Shown one piece after another: positions 8,881 through 17,861 of a stretch of DNA of 48,445 nucleotides. Origin of the DNA: Polyangia bacterium. GTDB lineage: Bacteria > Myxococcota_A > Polyangia > Nannocystales > Nannocystaceae. The stretch lies in NCBI GenBank assembly GCA_030429545.1, contig JAUIFF010000026.1, positions 1 to 48,445 of the forward strand, written 5' to 3'. Under the pieces are notes generated by a model. The model did not search any database. It worked only from the letters and a program-made list of their open reading frames with translations, and was not told where the DNA came from. The number at the start of each line of letters is the position of its first letter. The first letter of the stretch is position 1. Both the position numbers and the translations under genes were made by a program.

Positions 8881-9291
8881 TCAGATCTTCGATACGAGTT
8901 TGCGAACGATCTCCGTACCCGTCGGTTGGGTTACGGTGGGCGAGCGCTCAATCGTGACGAACACCTCAAACTTGGGGTGGGGTGTGGTGGCCACGAGTTT
9001 GCCGATCCGCCGGCGTTCGTTGTAGTTCAACATACCCGCGCGTGTGGTCCCCTGGCCCGGCACCGAGATCCACACCACATAGCCACGCAGACCCGGGTCG
9101 ATGCGTTTGAGCGGGGCTAGGTGGACCATCTTGACGGTCACTTCGCGGTTGCCGGTTTTGGTCAGCTTGACGCTGATCTTGGCGTCTGCCGCATAGGTCG
9201 GAGGCCCGGAGGGGACGGTGTAGCGCGATGCACAACCAGGTGCGAACAGGCTAAGCGCAAGCAGGGGGGCTAAAAATCGCGTCGTTGGCAT
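8881..9291 (-). CDS. Small lipoprotein of unknown function
   Basis: A 136-residue protein with a clear lipoprotein signal (MPTTRFLAPLLALSLFAPGC, lipidated Cys about residue 20). The mature part is basic and beta-rich (KISVKLTKTGNREVTVKMV, GYVVWISVPGQ, FEVFVTIERSPTVTQPTG), with alternating hydrophobic residues suggesting an Ig-like or beta-sandwich fold. I do not recognise the family. It is convergent with the Sel1-repeat gene and divergent from the PilZ fusion, with a 266-base gap (9292-9557) in which I see no motif or gene. Confidence 0.65.
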   Translation of the reverse strand: MPTTRFLAPLLALSLFAPGCASRYTVPSGPPTYAADAKISVKLTKTGNREVTVKMVHLAPLKRIDPGLRGYVVWISVPGQGTTRAGMLNYNERRRIGKLVATTPHPKFEVFVTIERSPTVTQPTGTEIVRKLVSKI

Positions 9292-9557
9292 CGACCACCT
9301 CGTCTGCCCATTGCAACGGACCCGGCGGCCATACGCAAGCCTTCGCTTGGGCAGGATTTTCGCGCAGGCCTAGGCACTTGTTGTGCCCGTCGAACTGTAG
9401 CGAATGGCTGCAGTAACAGGTCGCAACGTTCGGGCGAAGTTGAGCTGTTGAGGTCGCATGTGGTCGATAGGCAATCTGATGCGGGCAATCCCCGCAGTGG
9501 GCAGGTCCACAAGCCTGTGCGATGATTGCGGCCTAGGACTCGCGCACGGGTCCAGTC

Positions 9558-12500
9558 ATGGAGCGTCTTGTGAGTGTTCAGCCCTATGGCCGTCCGGGTG
9601 ACCGCCGTACCTATCCCCGTATCACCTGTTCACTCGAATGCACGATCTTCGGCGTCGGCGAGGCCCGGATCTTAAACGTGAGCGTTGGCGGGGCATTTGT
9701 TGCTGTTGGCTATGCCCTAGAGCCCACCCACGCCGGGGTGCGGATGTGCTTTGCCCCAGATGGCAATAGCCCGATTACCGTCGATGCTCGGATCGCGCGG
9801 CGGGTACCCATCGCCCCCCACGGCATGGGCCTCGGCGTCGAGTTTTCAGGGCTAGATGAACAATCGACCAGGCGGTTGCACGCCCTGGTGTTGAGCCACC
9901 TCCTCGCCGATATCTCCGACGCGGTCGCCCGCGATGCCACCATTCCGCCGGGCAGTCTCGAGGTTATCAGCGGCCCGACCAACGTCGCCCGTGAACTCAA
10001 GAGCATTCTCTCCTCCGACCTCGATGTCCTCGGCGTCATTTTTCAGCGCGAGAGTTCTGACCTCGTCGAGGTACGCCTGCGGGTTGCCACTCCCCAACGT
10101 TTGACCGTTGAGTTGGAGCGTGCCGACGCGGCGGGTGTCTCGGTTGGCGACCTGGTGCACCTGACCTTCAACCGCGGGCACAACCACATCCATTTGCATA
10201 CACAAGTTCTTGATCGCAACGGCGCCAGCGTTACCCTCGAAGTGCCGCCGACACTGACGATTTTTCAGTTACGCCAGGCCCCGCGCACCAAGACCAAGCC
10301 CGGGCAGATGTTTGTCGAGGTGCCCTTGCCATACCCCCCGGGCAAGCGTATGCGCCGCGAAGTGCTCGACGTGTCGAGTACCGGGCTGGCGTTTAAAGTG
10401 CGCCCGGGCGAGGCCTATTTTTTGCCCGGGACACCGCTGCGCGAGATCGTTGTTACCAATATCGAAGACGACAACGGCTATCGCAAATCGGCCCAGGTGA
10501 TGCACGTGACCCCCGTGCAAAATCCTGACGGGACGGTTGAGTACCTCAAGATCGGTGTCGCCTTTGGCATTCAGGATGCCAACGTCAAACGCGGGGTGCG
10601 TCCGCGGGCTCCCGGTGCACGCAAGGGCGGCGGTACGGTTTCGTTCTTGTCGAAGATGTCCAAGTTGATCGGCCAGATCATTCCGCGTCGGAGCTCGCAG
10701 CGATCCCTACCGGCCGGACCGGGTAATCTCGTGGAGGTTGTTCGCTACCCCAATCGCCACCGCCAGGAGATCGTAGCGATCGTCAATACAACGCGGCGAG
10801 AGCCCGGGCGCCGGCTCCAGGGCCCGGTTGTGATCATTCCGCCGGCCCACGGCAAACGCAAGGAGTCGACCTCGGGCTTGGCCCTGACCTTGGTCGAGAA
10901 CTTTGCCCGGCGTCGACGCGATGTCGTGGTGGTGCGCTACGACGGGATCAACAACTTGGGTGAGAGCTATCGCGACCCCGAGTGCCGCAAACCCGGCGAT
11001 GAAGCCCTGCACATGACGCTGTCGCAGTCGGTCGACGACATCGAGGCGACCGTCGACTGGGTCTACGACAACCCGATGTTTACGCCCACAGAGGTCATCT
11101 TAGTCTCGTTTAGCTTGCAGGGGGTGATGGGCCGGCGGGCGGTGTTTCGCGACCGCGGTCGGCGGATCCACTACTGGATTGGCGTGACCGGTGCACCGGC
11201 TGCCCAGGAGGTCATCCGCAACGCGACCGGTGGGATCGACTACATCGCCGAGTACGCGGCCACCGGTAAAACCGTGGCCCGGGCGGCCGTGTTGGGCGTG
11301 GAGATCGAGGGCATGCGGTTTTGCGAGGACCTGCTGCGAAATGGCCTTGCGTTCATGTCCGATGCCAAACGCGAGATCGCCGAAATCCCGATCCCCGTTA
11401 CTTGGGTATTGGGGCTCTACGACGCCTGGATCGACCCCTCGACCATTCGCGAGTTTATGGCTGTCAAGGCCCGGGCCCCGCGTGAGCTCATCGAACTCGA
11501 GTGTGGGCACGTGCCGCTCAACAGCGACGAGGCCCTCAAGCTGTTTTCAGTGATTATGCAAGCGGTTTGGCGCCAGCTCTACGACGAGGACATCGAGCCG
11601 GTGTTTCCCAACCTGCGTGAGTTTTTGCGGACCCGCAGCGCCGAGTGGCGGCGGATCCCCAAAAGCCCGATCCCCGACAAGCGCAACTACTGGCACGAGT
11701 ATCTGCTCGGGTCGGCCGACCGCCGGATCAGCTACGACGTGCTCAACAGTGCCGAGGAATACATCGCATTTTTGGACCGCGAGGCTGACTTGTTGGGGCT
11801 CAAAGCTGGCCACCGCCTAGCTGACATGGGCTGTGGGACAGGTAACTTTTTTGCCCGGTTGGTCCGCCGCAAAGGTGGGCGGGGCCGGCCGCTTTGCAAG
11901 CACCTCACCCTCGTCGACTTCGTCCCCACCGCACTCGAGGCCGCCAGCAACAAGCTCGACAAACTCGCCGATCGCTACGGCGAGGCGGTGCCACGGCGCG
12001 ACACCACCTGTCTCAACCTCGAGCTGAGCCCATTGCGAACCGTGCGGGCATTTTTGTCGGGGACCTACTACGGCTACGACCCGCTCAAGGGCACGATTCG
12101 CGGACTCACTGATTACTCGATCGACATGTGGAAGGCGGTGGAGGATTGGCGACTTCACGACATTGTTCGTGGGCGCAACCTCGACGACGAAGATCGGTGG
12201 TTTTTACGCGACAACTTCCCCGAGGACGAGCAGGACGTGATTGTCGACATGAACCGCCTGACCCGGTTTTTGAAGGGGAACTTTGGGCCAGATGACCTCA
12301 CCCGTGAGGGGCGGATGATGGCCGCCCGCGGACGGACAGTTGGGGTGGAGCACCTGCAGTTCAAGCGGCTCGACCCCCTCAGTCATGGCGCCATTGAACA
12401 TCTGCCGTTTGAGGATGGACAGTTCGACCGGATTCTCAGCAGTTTGGTGTTGAGCTACGTCAACAACCCACTCGAGACCCTGCGGGAGTTTCATCGCTGC

Positions 12501-12827
12501 CTCGCGCCCGGGGGGCGGTTGGTGGTGTCGTCGATGCGCCCGGATGTCGACATGAGCCGGATTTATCGCAACCTCATGATCAAGCTCGAACGCGGCCACG
12601 ACACTGAGCTACCCGAGGGCATGACCCGTGAAGTGTTTGTCGAGGAGGTTCGCCACTATGTCAACAGCGCTGCGTTCCTGCTCAAGTTGGCGGAGGAGGG
12701 GCAGTTTGTATTTTTCTCCCGCGACGAGATGCGGCGCCTGGTCGAGCGGGCGGGGTTTCGCCGGGTCGAGGTGTTTGCTTCGTTTGGTCGCCCGGCCCAG
12801 GCACTGATCACCGTTGGTTACCGCTAG
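9558..12827 (+). CDS. PilZ / YcgR-like / alpha-beta hydrolase / methyltransferase fusion protein
   Basis: A 1089-residue cytoplasmic multidomain protein. Residues about 14-115: PilZ domain with the c-di-GMP motifs DRRTYPR and NVSVGGAF. About 120-345: YcgR-like unit, a PilZN-like beta domain leading into a second PilZ with QLRQAPR (RxxxR) and DVSSTGLAF. About 390-675: alpha/beta hydrolase resembling LuxD acyl-transferases, with possible nucleophile Ser in VSFSLQG (about 517), Asp in LGLYDAWID (about 621) and His in ECGHVPL (about 650). About 745-1089: class I SAM-dependent methyltransferase with motif I LADMGCGTGNFF, a long insertion, and motifs RILSSLVLSYVNNP and RCLAPGGRLVVSS. The order suggests c-di-GMP control of an acyl transfer or hydrolysis step followed by methylation; the substrate is unknown. 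No ribosome-binding site is obvious. It has unusually few iterated motif copies for its length. Confidence 0.8.
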   Translation: MERLVSVQPYGRPGDRRTYPRITCSLECTIFGVGEARILNVSVGGAFVAVGYALEPTHAGVRMCFAPDGNSPITVDARIARRVPIAPHGMGLGVEFSGLDEQSTRRLHALVLSHLLADISDAVARDATIPPGSLEVISGPTNVARELKSILSSDLDVLGVIFQRESSDLVEVRLRVATPQRLTVELERADAAGVSVGDLVHLTFNRGHNHIHLHTQVLDRNGASVTLEVPPTLTIFQLRQAPRTKTKPGQMFVEVPLPYPPGKRMRREVLDVSSTGLAFKVRPGEAYFLPGTPLREIVVTNIEDDNGYRKSAQVMHVTPVQNPDGTVEYLKIGVAFGIQDANVKRGVRPRAPGARKGGGTVSFLSKMSKLIGQIIPRRSSQRSLPAGPGNLVEVVRYPNRHRQEIVAIVNTTRREPGRRLQGPVVIIPPAHGKRKESTSGLALTLVENFARRRRDVVVVRYDGINNLGESYRDPECRKPGDEALHMTLSQSVDDIEATVDWVYDNPMFTPTEVILVSFSLQGVMGRRAVFRDRGRRIHYWIGVTGAPAAQEVIRNATGGIDYIAEYAATGKTVARAAVLGVEIEGMRFCEDLLRNGLAFMSDAKREIAEIPIPVTWVLGLYDAWIDPSTIREFMAVKARAPRELIELECGHVPLNSDEALKLFSVIMQAVWRQLYDEDIEPVFPNLREFLRTRSAEWRRIPKSPIPDKRNYWHEYLLGSADRRISYDVLNSAEEYIAFLDREADLLGLKAGHRLADMGCGTGNFFARLVRRKGGRGRPLCKHLTLVDFVPTALEAASNKLDKLADRYGEAVPRRDTTCLNLELSPLRTVRAFLSGTYYGYDPLKGTIRGLTDYSIDMWKAVEDWRLHDIVRGRNLDDEDRWFLRDNFPEDEQDVIVDMNRLTRFLKGNFGPDDLTREGRMMAARGRTVGVEHLQFKRLDPLSHGAIEHLPFEDGQFDRILSSLVLSYVNNPLETLREFHRCLAPGGRLVVSSMRPDVDMSRIYRNLMIKLERGHDTELPEGMTREVFVEEVRHYVNSAAFLLKLAEEGQFVFFSRDEMRRLVERAGFRRVEVFASFGRPAQALITVGYR

Positions 12828-12860
12828 CAGCTCACGGTCAGAAGTTGATGCAATCAATCG

Positions 12861-12882
12861 GAGCCGCTCAGTCGAGCGGCTC
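12861..12882. terminator. Perfect hairpin at the end of the convergent pair
   Basis: GAGCCGCTC and GAGCGGCTC form 9-bp arms with a 4-base loop, overlapping the stop codon of the minus-strand gene at 12868 and 34 bases past the plus-strand stop. No T-tract follows, so it is a weak or Rho-assisted terminator candidate. Confidence 0.4.
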
Positions 12883-15084
12883 GATCTCCAGCGCATGTAA
12901 AAATGTGTAGGACCAATTTCCTGTTTGTTGAGACATGCCGCCGACTTCGAGTGAGAGCCGGCCGTCGGTCAGCTCGACCTCGACCGTCCGCGAAATCACC
13001 GGCGCGGCGTCGGTTGTGACCTCGTCGTCGACAGCCACCACCCCTTCGACCACGAGGTTGTGGGGGTCGTTTGGATAGCCCTTGGCCGGGCGTCCAACCC
13101 CAACCGTGACCGCGTAGCGACCGTTTTCGAGGCCAAACTCAAACAGGTTGTTGCGCCCGTAATCATCGTAGAGGTAGCTGTTTTCGATAACATCGGCACC
13201 GGCGTTGTCATAGCCGTAGAGCGCGATACTCGGGTTGTCGATGTGCTCGCCTTTCCACCCGTAGCCCCGGGTGTCGTCCCAGGGCTCCCACCCGACCTTG
13301 AGCCACTGCTTGCCGCGGGCCATCAGCGGGTCGTCGGTGGGCTCGCCCGCCGGGTCTTGAAAGTTGATGGCATAGGGCATCCGCGGGTGGGCCGAGTCGT
13401 CATCGGTTTCGAGGATGGGTAGGGTGCTGCGCGAGCCTTCGAGGTAGCGGCCGAGCTCGTGGCGCAGGACCATCAACGCGTCCGGGTTGTCGATCCAGCT
13501 CGTCATGCTTTGGGCGACCGAGCGCACGGTTGGGTCGGCAATGGCCTCCTGGCCAGGTTGTGGATGTTGTTCGCCGTTGGCCAGGAAGATGTACTCGTAG
13601 TCCTCCATCGCCTCGCGCAGGAGTTCGGCCCGAATGCCGGGGTTGTGGCCGCTAAAAAACCGGTTGGCATCGTAGTAGGCCCAGCCGCGAATCCGGTGGG
13701 AAAACGCAGCCCAGGGAATGATGCGTGTATGCATACCCTGTGCATCTACACGGGTTGGGTTGAAGTACGGGTCGGGGTCCTGATCGAGGCTGTAAAACCA
13801 CACGGTTTCGCCGTGCGCCTGTTGCCGCATATGGGCGTAGGGCTCGTCGTAGGCCCGCGTGTGGGCGATCCAAATATCGTAGCCACAGGCCCCGCCCGGG
13901 TCCTCGGCAATCTCGGGTTTGGGCTCCTCGGAGATCGCGATTTTGAGGCCCGGGGCCGCGGCCTTGGTCAGCCGGCACAGGTGGGCGGCGAGGGCATGGT
14001 CGGCATCGTTTTGCGGCTCGTTTTGGACATAGTAGTAGGCCTTGTCGAGCATCCCAGCATCGTCGAGGTAGCTGGTGAGTTGCCCGAGCCACTGCGACCA
14101 CTCGGCGTTGTAGGCATAGCTCCCGTAGTGGTCGCCGCGGTCGAGCCCGCAAAACGTGGCCGGCCGCGGGGTTGCGTTGTCGACAAACTGAAACAGCATC
14201 GCCTGGGAAAATCCCGTGCCGTTCCAGCCCTCGCCGAGGATGTACTTACGGGCGAGGTGGCGGATGCTGTAGGGCTCGCCCTCGTCGGGTTCGTCGTAAA
14301 ACTGCTCGCACGGGGCTGGTGCGTTTTGATTGTCCCACGTGATGTTCCAGCCAAAGCCGCTGGGCCAGGTCACCGACTTCGGCGTGAGGCGATGTTCAAA
14401 CAGTAGGTCCTTGGCATCTTCGGTGTCGCCATTTGGCGGGATCAAGTTGCTGACATTGACATTGAGCTGGGTGGCAAAGTGGGTGGTGTCGGGCAGGGTA
14501 AAGTCAAAAACATGTAGATGCACCGGGACTGTGATGCTGTCGCCCCCGGCGGTGAGTGTCAGGGTGGTCTCGTGTTCGCCGGGCGGGGCTTGCTTGGGCA
14601 CATAGACAGTCAACCACAGGCTTTGCGGGGCGTTTTGGTCGAGCGTGATCGATTGCCCGGGGGTCAACGGTGTCAGGGTTTCGGTGATGCCGTCGACATA
14701 TCCGGCATGGTGTAGTTCGAGGCGTGCGTCGCCACCTAGGTTGGCAAATGGCGCCACCTCGACGGAGAGTGAGCCGGCACCGGGGTCGACGATGAGCTGG
14801 ATCGGTTCAAACTCGTTGCGCGCCGCGCTGAGGTGCAGGCCACTGTCCTCGCGTTCGGGGGCGCGCTCGGCTTGCAGGAGCTTGTGTGCAACCGGAGTTG
14901 TCCAAAGCGTCAGATTTGAGGTCGACTCGGCCAGTCGGTATGTATATGCACCATCCTCAGCAACCACCGGTTCGCCGCCGGGGTTTTGCCCACAGCTGGT
15001 GGCAACAGCTAAGCAGCCGGCCAACAGGCCCGCAAGCCATCGCTTGGCTGTCATCTGCGACCACACGACATTCGAGTTTTTCAT
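12868..15084 (-). CDS. Secreted glycoside-hydrolase-like lipoprotein (GH123/DUF4091 type) with C-terminal beta domain
   Basis: About 738 residues. A lipoprotein signal (KRWLAGLLAGCLAVATSC) leads to an N-terminal beta-sandwich (residues about 45-195, ending VPVHLHVFDFTLPDTTHF). An (alpha/beta) catalytic-like region of about 195-520 follows (GKAYYYVQNEP-like segment DKAYYYVQNEPQNDADH, TRIIPWAAFSHRIRGWAYYD, EAMEDYEYIFLANG), matching GH123/DUF4091-type proteins that act on glycans. The C-terminal 170 residues (AINFQDPAGEPTDDPL, LENGRYAVTVGVGRP, LHALEIEP) look like a galactose-binding-type carbohydrate module. Likely polysaccharide degradation at the cell surface; substrate not assigned. The start is ambiguous: ATG 15084 after a GGGGTGGTG stretch, GTG 15090, or ATG 15054. 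Three iterated motif copies lie inside. Confidence 0.72.
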   Translation of the reverse strand: MKNSNVVWSQMTAKRWLAGLLAGCLAVATSCGQNPGGEPVVAEDGAYTYRLAESTSNLTLWTTPVAHKLLQAERAPEREDSGLHLSAARNEFEPIQLIVDPGAGSLSVEVAPFANLGGDARLELHHAGYVDGITETLTPLTPGQSITLDQNAPQSLWLTVYVPKQAPPGEHETTLTLTAGGDSITVPVHLHVFDFTLPDTTHFATQLNVNVSNLIPPNGDTEDAKDLLFEHRLTPKSVTWPSGFGWNITWDNQNAPAPCEQFYDEPDEGEPYSIRHLARKYILGEGWNGTGFSQAMLFQFVDNATPRPATFCGLDRGDHYGSYAYNAEWSQWLGQLTSYLDDAGMLDKAYYYVQNEPQNDADHALAAHLCRLTKAAAPGLKIAISEEPKPEIAEDPGGACGYDIWIAHTRAYDEPYAHMRQQAHGETVWFYSLDQDPDPYFNPTRVDAQGMHTRIIPWAAFSHRIRGWAYYDANRFFSGHNPGIRAELLREAMEDYEYIFLANGEQHPQPGQEAIADPTVRSVAQSMTSWIDNPDALMVLRHELGRYLEGSRSTLPILETDDDSAHPRMPYAINFQDPAGEPTDDPLMARGKQWLKVGWEPWDDTRGYGWKGEHIDNPSIALYGYDNAGADVIENSYLYDDYGRNNLFEFGLENGRYAVTVGVGRPAKGYPNDPHNLVVEGVVAVDDEVTTDAAPVISRTVEVELTDGRLSLEVGGMSQQTGNWSYTFLHALEIEPLD

Positions 15085-15166
15085 CACCACCCCATGTCAG
15101 GGTACACCTGTGGCTGCGGGTGGTGAACCGTCGATGGACCGCTGAACGGAACGGACTTGGCCTGGC

Positions 15167-15748
15167 CTAGGCGCTATCGCGGTCGTCGGGCGTTTCTGGC
15201 TCGGGTTCTGGTTCGGGTTTTTCGCTGTCCGGAACCTTGGGCAGGGTGGGGCCCTGGGGGCGGATTTTTTCGTAGGCTGCAAATCGCGGGCCGAGCCAGG
15301 TCTCGACCTGTTTGTCGTTGGTGGCCCGCAGCTCGACCACACTGCGATGGACCATGGCCCAGTCTGGCTTACCTTGGTTGCGCTCGGTCAACAGTAGGCG
15401 GAGAATCTCGGTGCGTTCATTCGCCCACATCGCCATGATTTTTTCGCGTTCTTCGGGCGAGAGCTCGACTGTTTGGGCGAGCTCGTCAAGGCGCTTGGCG
15501 TTGTGGCGGGCCCACAGCTCGCGGGGTTTTTTTTTGGCGGCGACAGGTGGCCCGGCGGTTTCCTGCTCAGCGTTGGCATCGGCCTTGGCGTCGGCGTGTT
15601 CAGCAGCCGACTCCGCATTGTCGACCTTGGCCGGGGCCCAGCTTTTTGGCGCCGGCGGGCTGCCACAGCCACACCCGAGTCCGACCGCAACAAGCCAGGC
15701 GGTCACGTGTCGGCGGGCGCTCGCACGGGCGTCGATGTTCGGTTGCAT
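15167..15748 (-). CDS. Putative lipoprotein with Spy/CpxP-like helical segment
   Basis: A 193-residue protein. ATG 15748 is chosen because it begins a signal peptide with lipobox (TAWLVAVGLGCGC). The mature N-terminus is an Ala/Lys/Glu/Asp-rich, low-complexity spacer. Residues about 85-165 form a helical region (LSPEEREKIMAMWANERTE, RLLLTERNQGKPDWAMVHR) reminiscent of the LTxxQ/Spy type of periplasmic helical proteins, but the resemblance is weak. The tail is a Pro/Glu repeat (EPEPEPE). Function unknown; a periplasmic chaperone or sensor is one possibility. It is divergent from the GST-like gene. Confidence 0.62.
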   Translation of the reverse strand: MQPNIDARASARRHVTAWLVAVGLGCGCGSPPAPKSWAPAKVDNAESAAEHADAKADANAEQETAGPPVAAKKKPRELWARHNAKRLDELAQTVELSPEEREKIMAMWANERTEILRLLLTERNQGKPDWAMVHRSVVELRATNDKQVETWLGPRFAAYEKIRPQGPTLPKVPDSEKPEPEPEPETPDDRDSA

Positions 15749-15881
15749 AGCTAAGCAATCCCATATCGCCGCAGGTCCGCGCAACTGCTGTGTGGTCGAG
15801 AACATGGCAAAACTTGCAGGTTCACCGGTACGGCGGGTTTGCGTACCAGCAGCTCACCAAGGCTGCTAGGCTAGCCGCGGT

Positions 15882-16658
15882 ATGTGTGCGGCTCGGTTGA
15901 TCACGATTCCGTTTTCCCACTACTGTGAGAAGGCGCGGTGGGGATTGCGGCACTGCGATGTCGTGTTTTTTGAGGATGGCTATCTCCCGCTGATGCACGT
16001 CGTCCCGGTGCTGCGGGCGGGTGGCAAGCGGACAGTACCCGTGCTGGTCGCCGGCGACCGCACCCTGGCGAGTTCGACCGACATTTTGCAGTGGGCCGAC
16101 AACCGGGCCCCGCGAACCCGCCGGCTCTACCCACCGGCGCTGCGGCGACAAATCGCGGAGCTCGAACAGCGGTTCGACAACAAACTCGGGCCGGCCACCC
16201 GGAGGTGGGTGTATGGGCAACTTTTGTCACAGCGCGACAGCATCGCCGACATGGCCGCCGACAAGATCCCCCGGTGGCAGGCCGCCGTGATTCCCCTGTG
16301 GCTGCGTCCGTTTTCCCTGGTGGTGCGGCGGGCTTTGAACATCTCGCCCGCCAGCGTGCAGCGTTCGTACGACCGCGTCGAACGGATCTTTGACGAGGTT
16401 GCCAAGCGTCTCGCCGACGGTCGCGCCTATCTCGTGGGCGAGCAGTTCACCGCCGCCGACCTCACGTTTGCGGCCCTGGCTGCCCCGGTCTTGCTGCCGG
16501 AGGGCTACGGCGCCAAGCTGCCCCCGGTGGTCGAGCTTCCCGAGCGCGCGCGGGTACAGGTGCAGGCCTGGCGCGCCCATCCGGCCGGGGCGTTTGCCCT
16601 GGAGCTGTATCGCCAGCACCGCGAGCCGGCAACGTCGCCTATCAAAAAGATTGTATGA
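15882..16658 (+). CDS. Glutathione S-transferase-like protein
   Basis: A 258-residue soluble protein with a thioredoxin-fold N-terminus (ITIPFSHYCEKARWGLRH, where SHYC occupies the GST active-site position; cis-Pro in KRTVPVLV; then the glutathione-binding-type LASSTDILQWAD). An all-helical C-terminal domain carries the typical GEQFTAADLTFAALAAP near residue 190. GSTs conjugate or reduce electrophiles with glutathione; the actual thiol cofactor in this organism is not known. The start ATG at 15882 directly precedes the first beta strand. It is followed after 69 bases by the TyrA gene in the same direction, possibly co-transcribed. Confidence 0.8.
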   Translation: MCAARLITIPFSHYCEKARWGLRHCDVVFFEDGYLPLMHVVPVLRAGGKRTVPVLVAGDRTLASSTDILQWADNRAPRTRRLYPPALRRQIAELEQRFDNKLGPATRRWVYGQLLSQRDSIADMAADKIPRWQAAVIPLWLRPFSLVVRRALNISPASVQRSYDRVERIFDEVAKRLADGRAYLVGEQFTAADLTFAALAAPVLLPEGYGAKLPPVVELPERARVQVQAWRAHPAGAFALELYRQHREPATSPIKKIV

Positions 16659-16727
16659 GCAAATTGGGGACGTGCGCCGGCCGAAAACAACTTTGAATTC
16701 CCGGTTGAGATTGACTATACGGGGCCC

Positions 16728-17825
16728 GTGGCAAACCACCAGCAAGTAGGGGCACAGGCGAGCGCTGTGGTCGGTTTTCTCGGGTTTGGTCGCTTCGGCC
16801 GCGCGCTCGCGGAGCTGTTCGACGAAGCCGGCTATCGGGTGTTGGCCTACGACCCCGAGCACAGGCCACCCACGCAGGTCGCCGCCGCATCGCTCGAAGC
16901 GCTTGTCACCACCGTGGATTACTTGGTCGTCGCCGTACCGGTGGCGAAGTTTGCTCAGGTCATCCGCCAGATCGCGGGGTGGATGCGTCCCGGCCTCACA
17001 CTCATCGATGTTTGCAGTGTCAAGATGCAGCCGAGTCAGGCCATGGCGGAGCACGTTGTGCCCGGGGTGGGGTGGGTTGCAACCCATCCGTTGTTTGGCC
17101 CATCGAGTTTGGCCCGCGGCGAACGTCCGCTGCGCGTGATCGTCTGTCCCAACGAGCAGCACTCCGACGCGGTTGAACGCGTCGCCCGGCTGTACCGGGC
17201 GATCGGCTGTGACGTTTTGCTGCAGACAGCCGATGCCCATGACCAGGTGATGGCCCAGACCCATGCACTTGCATTTTTCCTGGCCAAGGGTTTGCTCGAC
17301 ATGGGGGCGGGCGAAGGCGTTGCATTTGTGCCGCCGTCGTTTCAGTCGATCGCCCGCACAGTCGAAGCTGTGCGCGAGGACGCCGGGCACCTGTTTGTCG
17401 CCCTGCACCGCGACAACCCCCACGCCGCGGCGACCCGACGGCAATTTCTCGACGCCCTGCACAACATCGATGAGCACCTCGAACGCGTGGGGCCAGGCCC
17501 CGAACCGAGCGACGACCCGGCACTGCAAATTCCGAGCTTGACCTACCAGGCCCCCGAGTTGCTCGAAACCCGGGCGCTGATCGATGCTGTCGACCGCGAG
17601 TTGGTGTCGGTGTTGGCCCGCCGGCAGCAGTTGGTGCGACGGGCTGGACGGGTCAAGGCATCGCGGGGGTGGGGTGTGCACGACCCCGGTCGTGAGCAAC
17701 GGCTCATGGGGGAGCGCCGGCAGTGGGCGGCCGAGCTCGATCTCGTACCCGACGAGGTCGAGGAGGTGTTTCGCACCCTACTGGCGCAGTCGCGGACTGC
17801 CCAGCGCAAGGATTCGGCAAAGTAA
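16728..17825 (+). CDS. tyrA: Prephenate dehydrogenase-chorismate mutase fusion
   Basis: A 365-residue bifunctional enzyme of tyrosine synthesis. Residues about 12-260 are a prephenate dehydrogenase (NAD-binding VGFLGFGRFGRALAEL; ATHPLFGPSS with the catalytic His region; DAHDQVMAQTHALAF). Residues about 275-360 form an AroQ-type chorismate mutase (ALIDAVDRELVSVLARRQQLV; VHDPGREQRLM). In the E. coli T-protein the mutase is N-terminal, so the domain order here is reversed. It starts with GTG. An iterated motif (TGCACTTGCA, 17264-17273) lies in the conserved THALAF region. The stop is followed by a second motif copy within the 36-base gap to the convergent FHA gene. Confidence 0.85.
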   Translation: MANHQQVGAQASAVVGFLGFGRFGRALAELFDEAGYRVLAYDPEHRPPTQVAAASLEALVTTVDYLVVAVPVAKFAQVIRQIAGWMRPGLTLIDVCSVKMQPSQAMAEHVVPGVGWVATHPLFGPSSLARGERPLRVIVCPNEQHSDAVERVARLYRAIGCDVLLQTADAHDQVMAQTHALAFFLAKGLLDMGAGEGVAFVPPSFQSIARTVEAVREDAGHLFVALHRDNPHAAATRRQFLDALHNIDEHLERVGPGPEPSDDPALQIPSLTYQAPELLETRALIDAVDRELVSVLARRQQLVRRAGRVKASRGWGVHDPGREQRLMGERRQWAAELDLVPDEVEEVFRTLLAQSRTAQRKDSAK

Positions 17826-17826
17826 G

Positions 17827-17836
17827 TGCATCTACA
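17827..17836. repeat. Iterated motif directly after the tyrA stop codon
   Basis: TGCATCTACA begins two bases past the TAA of the tyrA gene and fills part of the convergent gap with the FHA gene. With 8857 and 25452 it makes three convergent gaps that carry a copy. Confidence 0.45.
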
Positions 17837-17861
17837 TAATTTCTATCGATGCACACCGGCG

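Noticed and set aside
16227..17699. 490-codon minus-strand ORF over the GST and tyrA genes
   Set aside because: Conserved GST and TyrA motifs on the plus strand explain the region.
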